Shown: positions 22,761 through 28,077 of the stretch, piece by piece
Layout of the letters: every line of letters starts with the position of its first letter
How positions within the stretch are numbered: the first letter of the stretch is position 1
From: Lysinibacillus_B sp036662795
GTDB taxonomy: Bacteria; Bacillota; Bacilli; Bacillales_A; Planococcaceae
Direction of reading: 5' to 3'
Assembly (NCBI RefSeq): GCF_036662795.1
Contig: NZ_JBAFWZ010000035.1
Location: forward strand, 1-28,077
DNA: 28,077 nt
Notes under the pieces: generated by a model
Told to the model about the DNA's origin: nothing
Seen by the model: only the letters and a program-made list of their open reading frames with translations
Databases searched by the model: none
Program-made: the position numbers and the translations under genes

Positions 22761-24001
22761 CAGTGAAAATTAAAATTGAAAACGTATCGAAAATTTTTGG
22801 GTCAAAGCCTAAAAAAGTAATTTCGATGATTGAGAATGGCACGTCGAAAGAAGAGATTTTAGCAAAGACGGGTCATACGGTAGGGGTCTACAATGCTTGT
22901 ATGGAAATTGATGAAGGAGAAACCTTTGTCATTATGGGGCTTTCCGGAAGTGGCAAATCGACACTAATCCGTTGTTTAAATTTATTAAACCGCCCGACTA
23001 CAGGTGCCATTTATGTGGATGGTGAAAATATTGTGGCGTACAATAAAGCGCAGTTAAAATCATACCGACAGAAAAAGGTAGCTATGGTTTTCCAGCATTT
23101 TGGTTTATTTAGTCATCGCACAGTGCTTGAGAATGTGGAATATGGACTTGAGGTGCGCGGTACAACCAAAGAGGAGCGACAAGAGATTGCTAGAAGGCAA
23201 TTAGAAATTGTCGGGCTGAAAGGCTATGAGCACCAGTATCCAGATGAACTATCTGGTGGAATGCGACAGCGAGTAGGAATTGCTAGAGCACTTGCCAATG
23301 ATCCGGATATATTGCTTATGGATGAACCATTTAGTGCGTTAGATCCGCTCAATAAGCGTGAAATGCAGCTTGAGTTATTAGATTTACAAAATCGCCTACA
23401 AAAAACCATCATTTTTATTACACATGATGTGAATGAGGCATTCCGACTCGGAGATCGTGTGGCGGTGATGAAGGATGGGAAAGTGGAGCAAATTGGTTCG
23501 CCGGAAGAGATTTTAGATCAGCCTGCGAATGATTATATTTCTGATTTTATCCGAGATATTGACCGCTCACAAATCTTACAGGCGGAGCATATTATGTCAA
23601 AGCCGTTTGGATTAGTTTCACTAAAGGATGGATTACAGGTAGCCGTTCGTGTGATGAAGGAAAATGGTATTTCCAGCGCTTTTGTTACAAATAAAAAAAG
23701 ACAGCTGCAAGGGATGATTACGATTGATCAGGCTATCCAAGGAATCAAAGATCATAAAGCGCTACATGAGGTAATAACTACCGATGTAAAAACAATCCGT
23801 TCAGATGAATATGTTAAGGATATAATACCGTATGTTTTAGAGTCGAAATATCCGTTAGTTGTAACTGATAGTGAGCAAGTTATTCAAGGTATTATTTTGC
23901 GAGTCCACGTATTAGCAAGCTTAATAAATGAAAATTCGGAGGAAGCTGAGCCGCTTCATTTAGAAAATGCAGAGGATACGTACTCCGTAAATGGTGCTTA
24001 A
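22757..24001 (+). CDS. proV: Glycine betaine/osmoprotectant ABC transporter ATPase with CBS domains (ProV/OpuAA type)
   Basis: The product has 414 residues. Walker A GLSGSGKST begins at 61, the signature LSGGMRQ is at 165-171, Walker B MDEP has its Asp at 189, and a switch histidine follows (FITHD). The N-terminal extension KKVISMIENGTSKEEI is typical of ProV/OpuAA. Tandem CBS modules occupy about 280-400; in this family they sense ionic strength or, in some species, bind c-di-AMP. The latter would fit the BusR-like regulator upstream. It is the last gene of the operon, and no clear terminator is visible before the ffs promoter 60 bases on. Confidence 0.93.
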   Translation: MTVKIKIENVSKIFGSKPKKVISMIENGTSKEEILAKTGHTVGVYNACMEIDEGETFVIMGLSGSGKSTLIRCLNLLNRPTTGAIYVDGENIVAYNKAQLKSYRQKKVAMVFQHFGLFSHRTVLENVEYGLEVRGTTKEERQEIARRQLEIVGLKGYEHQYPDELSGGMRQRVGIARALANDPDILLMDEPFSALDPLNKREMQLELLDLQNRLQKTIIFITHDVNEAFRLGDRVAVMKDGKVEQIGSPEEILDQPANDYISDFIRDIDRSQILQAEHIMSKPFGLVSLKDGLQVAVRVMKENGISSAFVTNKKRQLQGMITIDQAIQGIKDHKALHEVITTDVKTIRSDEYVKDIIPYVLESKYPLVVTDSEQVIQGIILRVHVLASLINENSEEAEPLHLENAEDTYSVNGA

Positions 24002-24061
24002 AAAATCTATGTCTATAATTTGAAAGTAAAATTTGGCTTTTCAAATGTTTGGAGCATTCCA

Positions 24062-24090
24062 TTGCATTTTTCTGATAGTCTTAGTATACT
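24062..24090 (+). promoter_or_regulatory. Promoter of the SRP RNA gene
   Basis: TTGCAT (24062-24067) and TATACT (24085-24090) are 17 bases apart, putting the start about 6-7 bases later at the beginning of the RNA. Confidence 0.7.
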
Positions 24091-24095
24091 AGTTA

Positions 24096-24368
24096 TTGCC
24101 GTGCTAGGTGGGGAGGTAGCGGTGCCCTGTAACTCGCAATCCGCTCTAGCGAGACTGAAGCCCTTTTCGAGGCTGCCCGTATTGTAGGGTCTGCCTTTTG
24201 CACGTAGTGTTGACGGTTGGGTCCTGCGCAATGGGTACCCATGAACCATGTCAGGTCCGGAAGGAAGCAGCATTAAGTGGTTTCACCCATGTGCCGCGGG
24301 GTTGCCTAACCTGAGCTGGCGACAAAAGTAACGCTTATGTGCGGCTGTCAAAGAAAGGTGCACGGCAT
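24096..24368 (+). ncRNA. ffs: Signal recognition particle RNA (6S-like scRNA, Bacillus type)
   Basis: The 5' end GCCGTGC (24098-24104) pairs with GCACGGC (24360-24366), closing the molecule as in the long Bacillus scRNA with an Alu domain. The 5' Alu region GTGCTAGGTGGGGAGGTAGC is family-typical. The most conserved block, GTCAGGTCCGGAAGGAAGC, lies at about 24248-24268 and is the Ffh-binding helix 8 with its GGAA tetraloop. GCCGCGGGGTTGCCTAACCTGAG follows. At about 270 nt it is the full-length form. It guides membrane protein targeting with Ffh. Exact ends are approximate. An open frame on the opposite strand is a shadow. Confidence 0.95.
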
Positions 24369-24384
24369 GAATTTGCCAATCGAT

Positions 24385-24419
24385 ACGCATCCATCAAATA
24401 CGATGGGTGCGTTTTTTTT
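24385..24419 (+). terminator. Intrinsic terminator of the SRP RNA
   Basis: ACGCATCCATC (24385-24395) pairs with GATGGGTGCGT (24402-24412) with one G-T pair, followed by a long T run. Confidence 0.88.
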
Positions 24420-24499
24420 ATTGCTTTTATAATATTGGTTGGGGTATTCGCGCAATTTCGTATGGGCGCGTATCAACAGCAATATTAAATTTGGAAATA

Positions 24500-24508
24500 T
24501 GTTATAAT
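24500..24508 (+). promoter_or_regulatory. Extended -10 promoter of dnaX
   Basis: TGTTATAAT gives a perfect TATAAT (24503-24508) with a TG one base upstream (extended -10). No good -35 box is visible at the right distance. Confidence 0.5.
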
Positions 24509-24548
24509 AAAGCTACTTATTTTGATTAAAGAAAAGGAGGGAGAATCG

Positions 24549-26294
24549 TTGACGTATCAAGCATTTTATCGTGTGTACAGACCGCAGCTCTTTCGTGAGA
24601 TGTCGGGACAAGCACATGTAAAGAGAACGCTTCAAAATGCTCTCCTTGCTAGTAAAACGACACATGCCTATCTATTTTCAGGTCCACGTGGGACAGGGAA
24701 AACGAGTACGGCGAAAATATTTGCAAAGGCATTAAATTGCGAGCATGCTCCAGCTAACGAGCCCTGTAATGAGTGTGCCACATGCAAAAGTATTACAGAG
24801 GGCTCTCATCCAGATGTGATTGAGTTCGACGCTGCCTCTAACTCTCGAGTGGAGGAAATGCGGGATATTATCGAAAAGGTTCGTTTTGCGCCTGCAAGTG
24901 CTCGCTTTAAAGTGTATATCATAGATGAGGTGCATATGCTCTCTACAAGCGCGTTTAATGCCCTACTGAAAACGTTAGAGGAGCCTCCAGAGCATGCGGT
25001 ATTTATTTTAGCAACAACAGAGCCGCATAAATTACCTGCCACAATCATTTCCAGATGTCAGCGCTTTGATTTTAAGCGATTATCCTCACAGGATATTTTA
25101 GAGAGAATGAAAGTGGTACTAGAAGATATCCAATTACCCTTTGAGGAGCAGGCCTTAAAGGTTATTGCTCAAGCAGCAGCAGGTGGGATGCGTGATGCGC
25201 TAAGCCTACTGGATCAAGTGGTGTCGTTTAGTGGAGAAGAAGTCCGGCTAGAGGATGCGTTACTGGTGACGGGTTCAGTAAGTCAGGACGTCTTTTACGA
25301 AATCACACAAGGGCTTAGACAAAAAGACGTCGCAAAGGTCCTTTCCTTATTAGAGGAGTTAATTGCAGATGGGAAGGAACCACTGCGGTTGGCCGAGGAT
25401 TTAATTACATTTTTCCGCGATTTATTATTGTTGCAAACAGAAGGCGATTTAACAGAGTTGCTTCAACTTGTTACACCGGATGACCAGTTTGGTGAGCTTG
25501 CACGTCAATTTTCGGCGGATACCCTGTACGGATTTATAGATATTTTAGCGAAAACGCAACAAGAAATGCGATTTTCTCACCATACAAAAATCTATTTAGA
25601 AACAGCGCTATTAAAAATGGCGCAATATACGTCGGGTATGACAAGCTCTGTAAGGGCGATCGATCCTGCTATTGAAAGCAAGGTCGGTTCACTGGAAAAT
25701 ATGGTGCGCCAATTAACACAGCAACTTCAAGAGGGTGGGGGTACACCAAGTACACCACAGACGAAGCAGGAGCAGCGGCAAAGAGTTAAAACAACGAATG
25801 GGTTTAAGCCGCCGATCGGTCGAATTCAGGAAGTGTTAAAAACAGCGACAAAGCAAGATGTTCATAATATTAAGTCTGCATGGGCACAGGCGTTGGCCCC
25901 TTTACAAAAATCACAATCTGCACTTTTGGGAGAAGCTGAACCCGTTGCGGCATCTTCAAGTGCTTTTGTGGTAAAATTCAAGTATGATATTCATTGTCAA
26001 ATGGTAGCCGACAACAAAGCGTTTACGTCAATGTTTACGCAAAATTTAGCCTCACAGCTCGGTACAGTTTATGAAATGCTTTGTATCCCTGAGACATCTT
26101 GGTTAGCTTTGCGTGAGGATTTTATTCGAGATAACGGTTTAAATCAAAAAAGAGCGGACCAGCAGCCTGATATGATTCAGGAAGCTGAGCAACCATTCAT
26201 TGATGATGCACAACCGGTAGCGTCGCATGATCCACTTGTCGTAGAGGCTGAAAATTTATTCGGTAAAGATTTTGTTGAGGTTGTCGAGGATTAA
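24549..26294 (+). CDS. dnaX: DNA polymerase III gamma/tau subunit
   Basis: From TTG 24549 (AAAGGAGGGAG upstream) the product has 581 residues and begins MTYQAFYRVYRPQ, matching family N-termini; an upstream ATG at 24522 would precede the ribosome site. Walker A GPRGTGKT is at 45-52, the zinc cysteines are C64, C73, C76 and C79, and Walker B IIDEVH has its Asp at 126. The SRC sensor motif (ATIISRCQRF) and clamp-loader lid follow, then a proline/glutamine-rich hinge near 400-425 and the tau C-terminal domain that contacts the polymerase. It loads the sliding clamp and couples polymerases at the fork. I see no slippery heptamer, so a single product is likely, as in Bacillus. Confidence 0.97.
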   Translation: MTYQAFYRVYRPQLFREMSGQAHVKRTLQNALLASKTTHAYLFSGPRGTGKTSTAKIFAKALNCEHAPANEPCNECATCKSITEGSHPDVIEFDAASNSRVEEMRDIIEKVRFAPASARFKVYIIDEVHMLSTSAFNALLKTLEEPPEHAVFILATTEPHKLPATIISRCQRFDFKRLSSQDILERMKVVLEDIQLPFEEQALKVIAQAAAGGMRDALSLLDQVVSFSGEEVRLEDALLVTGSVSQDVFYEITQGLRQKDVAKVLSLLEELIADGKEPLRLAEDLITFFRDLLLLQTEGDLTELLQLVTPDDQFGELARQFSADTLYGFIDILAKTQQEMRFSHHTKIYLETALLKMAQYTSGMTSSVRAIDPAIESKVGSLENMVRQLTQQLQEGGGTPSTPQTKQEQRQRVKTTNGFKPPIGRIQEVLKTATKQDVHNIKSAWAQALAPLQKSQSALLGEAEPVAASSSAFVVKFKYDIHCQMVADNKAFTSMFTQNLASQLGTVYEMLCIPETSWLALREDFIRDNGLNQKRADQQPDMIQEAEQPFIDDAQPVASHDPLVVEAENLFGKDFVEVVED

Positions 26295-26323
26295 ACTATC
26301 TAATAATTAGGAGGAAAATAACT

Positions 26324-26638
26324 ATGCGTGGAATGGGCAATATGCAAGGTATGATGAAAAAAATGCAAAAAATGCAGAAAGAAATGATGGAGGCGCAAGA
26401 TGCGTTAAATGCACAACAATTTGAAGGTGCAGCTGGCGGTGGCATGGTAAAGGTAATCTTAAACGGTCAACGTGAAGTGCTTGGCGTGAACTTAGACGAA
26501 TCAGTAGTAGATCCAGAAGATATCGAAATGCTACAAGATTTAATCGTAATCGCTACAAATGAAGCGCTGAAAAAAGTAGAAGAAACAACAAATTCTACAA
26601 TGGGTAAATTCACTCAAGGCTTAAACCTTCCATTCTAG
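26324..26638 (+). CDS. ebfC: Nucleoid-associated protein EbfC (YaaK/YbaB family)
   Basis: The product has 104 residues. A methionine-rich N-terminal helix (MRGMGNMQGMMKKMQKMQKE) is followed by the YbaB core GGGMVKV.LNGQ.EV..V and a C-terminal helix ending GLNLPF. These proteins dimerise and bind DNA. The gene lies between dnaX and recR as in most bacteria, and AGGAGG precedes the ATG. Confidence 0.95.
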   Translation: MRGMGNMQGMMKKMQKMQKEMMEAQDALNAQQFEGAAGGGMVKVILNGQREVLGVNLDESVVDPEDIEMLQDLIVIATNEALKKVEETTNSTMGKFTQGLNLPF

Positions 26639-26650
26639 GAGGTAAACAAT

Positions 26651-27247
26651 ATGCACTACCCTGAACCAATATCAAAGCTAATAGATAGCTTTATGAAATT
26701 GCCAGGTATCGGGCCGAAAACTGCGGCTCGACTGGCATTTTTCGTGTTAACAATGAAGGAAGACACTGTTTTGTCGTTTGCCAAGGCATTAGTCGACGCC
26801 AAACGAAATTTAATGTATTGCTCGCAATGTGGTCATATTACAGATATTGACCCTTGCCATATATGCTCGGATAAACAACGGGATGTTTCAACAATCTGTG
26901 TTGTACAGGATCCAAAGGACGTAATCGCGATGGAAAAAATGCGTGATTATCAAGGGCTATATCATGTATTACATGGCGCTATTTCACCGATGGATGGTGT
27001 CGGACCAGAGGATATTAATGTTGCGTCCCTTTTAACTCGCTTACATGACGAGCGTGTACAGGAGCTTATTTTAGCAACAAACCCAACAATTGAAGGGGAA
27101 GCTACAGCGATGTATATTTCCCGTTTAGTAAAACCATCCGGTATTCGCACGACACGTATTGCACACGGCCTTCCGGTTGGTGGCGATTTAGAGTACGCGG
27201 ATGAAGTGACGTTATCAAAAGCGTTAGAAGGTCGACGTGAATTGTAA
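26651..27247 (+). CDS. recR: Recombination mediator protein RecR
   Basis: The product has 198 residues, the standard length. It has a helix-hairpin-helix LPGIGPKTAARLAF at about 17-30, a zinc finger C57-x2-C60 ... C69-x2-C72, a Toprim domain starting near CVVQDPKDV and including LATNPTIEGEATA, and the conserved end RIAHGLPVGGDLEYAD.VTL..AL.GRR. With RecF and RecO it loads RecA at gaps. It starts 12 bases after ebfC with TAGGAGG overlapping the ebfC stop. Confidence 0.98.
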   Translation: MHYPEPISKLIDSFMKLPGIGPKTAARLAFFVLTMKEDTVLSFAKALVDAKRNLMYCSQCGHITDIDPCHICSDKQRDVSTICVVQDPKDVIAMEKMRDYQGLYHVLHGAISPMDGVGPEDINVASLLTRLHDERVQELILATNPTIEGEATAMYISRLVKPSGIRTTRIAHGLPVGGDLEYADEVTLSKALEGRREL

Positions 27248-27259
27248 GGTGAGTGATGA

Positions 27260-27478
27260 TTGGTGTTCTTTTCGCGTAAAGGAAAATTAAAAAAAGAATT
27301 TGATGATAGATTAGTCCAGTTAATTAAAGATACAAAGGATGACTACCAGAATGCCAAGGTCATTGAAGAATTGATGGATGATTATAATTTAGATGCAATC
27401 GCCCAGAGAAAGGCCGCTGAAAGCTTGCATTTTTATTTATTTAAAGAGGCGCGCATTCGTCGAGTTATCATTAAATAG
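27260..27478 (+). CDS. yaaL: DUF2508 protein YaaL
   Basis: The product has 72 residues and is small, basic and helical (KLKKEFDDRLVQLIKDTKDDY, then EARIRRVIIK). It is a DUF2508 protein known in this position between recR and bofA in B. subtilis; its function is unknown. The start is TTG 27260, 7 bases after AAGGTGA, with GTG 27263 an alternative. Confidence 0.88.
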   Translation: MVFFSRKGKLKKEFDDRLVQLIKDTKDDYQNAKVIEELMDDYNLDAIAQRKAAESLHFYLFKEARIRRVIIK

Positions 27479-27531
27479 AAATAACAGTAGCTACAAAAGC
27501 ATATTCTTCATTACAGAGAGGATGGGGAGAT

Positions 27532-27798
27532 ATGTACGTGTTCGTTTTAGGCGCGGTTTGTATGCTGCTGTTTTTTGTTCTATTAATAGGAAGAAACTAT
27601 AAAGAGGGTGTGTGGCTGGAGAGATTATCGTTGTTTTGGTTTAGATTTGCATGGAGCGTACTATTGCTCTTCATCTTGCATTTAGTGCTAGCTAATTTTA
27701 ATATGATTGTTCCAATCAATCTATTTTCTATCGCAACAATAACGATTTTAGGTCTTCCTGGCATTCTAACGGTTGTATTTATTGCGTTTATAAAATAA
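27532..27798 (+). CDS. bofA: Pro-sigma-K processing inhibitor BofA
   Basis: The product has 88 residues with three hydrophobic helices (about 1-19, 34-56 and 62-86). The conserved C-terminal stretch N.FSI....LGLPG...V matches BofA, which holds the SpoIVFB protease inactive in the forespore outer membrane until late sporulation. The match marks the organism as an endospore former. It lies directly upstream of the rRNA operon promoters, as in B. subtilis. Confidence 0.93.
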   Translation: MYVFVLGAVCMLLFFVLLIGRNYKEGVWLERLSLFWFRFAWSVLLLFILHLVLANFNMIVPINLFSIATITILGLPGILTVVFIAFIK

Positions 27799-28077
27799 AT
27801 CTTATAAAAAGGGTTGCGTACTAAATAATATAGTGATATAGTAAGAAAAGTCGCTAATACGACAAAGATAAATCATCTAAAACAACTTCAAAAAAGTGTT
27901 GACAAAACACTTTTAGAAAAGTATTATATAAGAGTTGGTTGTTTCACAAAAGAAATAACGACCGAAACTTTTTAAAAAAGTTGTTGACACGAACTCTGGT
28001 AAGTGTTAAGATATAAAAGTTACTGCTTGAAGCGGCGACAAAATGAACCTTGAAAACTGAACAAGCAAAACGTTAAC
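27799..28077 (+). promoter_or_regulatory. rRNA operon promoter region and pre-16S leader (16S gene beyond the window)
   Basis: P1 is TTGACA (27899-27904), 17 bases, TATTAT (27922-27927). P2 is TTGACA (27984-27989), 17 bases, TAAGAT (28007-28012). The final bases include CCTTGAAAACTGAACAA, the leader sequence that precedes 16S rRNA in Bacillaceae and carries the antitermination/processing signals. No gene is present in this gap, and the 16S gene itself has not begun. Confidence 0.88.

Noticed and set aside
755..24061. Insertion sequence or prophage carrying the accessory block
   Set aside because: No transposase, integrase, terminal inverted repeat of IS type or phage gene is visible in the window.
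24013..24273. 86-residue minus-strand open frame opposite the SRP RNA
   Set aside because: It covers the conserved SRP RNA domains and is explained by RNA conservation rather than coding.
24549..26294. Programmed frameshift in dnaX giving a short gamma form
   Set aside because: No A-AAA-AAG type slippery site with a following stem is visible in the hinge region, and Bacillus relatives do not use one.

Overview
This window is low-GC Gram-positive (Firmicutes) DNA from an endospore-forming relative of Bacillus, possibly Lysinibacillus-like. The evidence is the right-hand block, which holds a long Bacillus-type SRP RNA, then dnaX, ebfC, recR, yaaL and bofA (a sporulation gene), followed by tandem rRNA promoters and a pre-16S leader. 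This is the order known from Bacillus subtilis. A tRNA-Ser(UGA) lies near the left edge. In B. subtilis a tRNA-Ser lies only a few genes upstream of the SRP RNA gene, so most of the material between about 0.8 and 24 kb looks like accessory DNA lodged in a conserved chromosomal neighbourhood.

Layout: (1) 1-1192 is a minus-strand LXG-toxin operon: the 5' part of an LXG toxin running off the left edge, a decayed DUF5344 remnant, and an intact DUF5082 (YwqH-like) gene. A plus-strand tRNA-Ser unit with its own promoter and terminator sits in the middle. (2) 1445-11170 is a complete type VIIb secretion operon in the B. subtilis yuk/yue order: esxA, esaB, essB, essC, esaA, essA. (3) 11186-13918 is a DUF5344 helper gene, a full-length LXG toxin with a WHH nuclease tip, and a SUKH (SMI1/KNR4) immunity gene. 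(4) 13961-19020 is an array of start-less toxin cassettes. Each has a stem-loop terminator, then a nearly identical linker, then a different toxin tip, then an immunity gene. The tips are a second WHH nuclease, a non-specific DNA/RNA endonuclease with a YezG-type immunity protein, and a frameshifted hybrid. The array ends in a terminator plus a 50 bp linker scar.

(5) 19156-24001 is an osmoprotection block: a GntR-RCK_C regulator resembling BusR, a divergent DapB-like protein, and a betaine-type ABC transporter (binding lipoprotein, permease, CBS-containing ATPase). Dyad symmetry overlaps the apparent promoters. (6) 24062-28077 is the conserved ffs-dnaX-ebfC-recR-yaaL-bofA-rrn segment.

How it fits together: EssC, EssB, EsaA, EssA, EsxA and EsaB form the secretion machine. 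The LXG toxin is the likely substrate, with its small helical partners. The array appears to be a reservoir of alternative toxin tips that can enter the expressed toxin by homologous recombination through the shared linker. Two signs of past recombination are visible in the bases: a mosaic linker in cassette 3, and a deletion hybrid in cassette 4. In addition, the whole secretion operon lies between inverted copies of the LXG coding sequence, so it could invert and exchange toxin C-termini.
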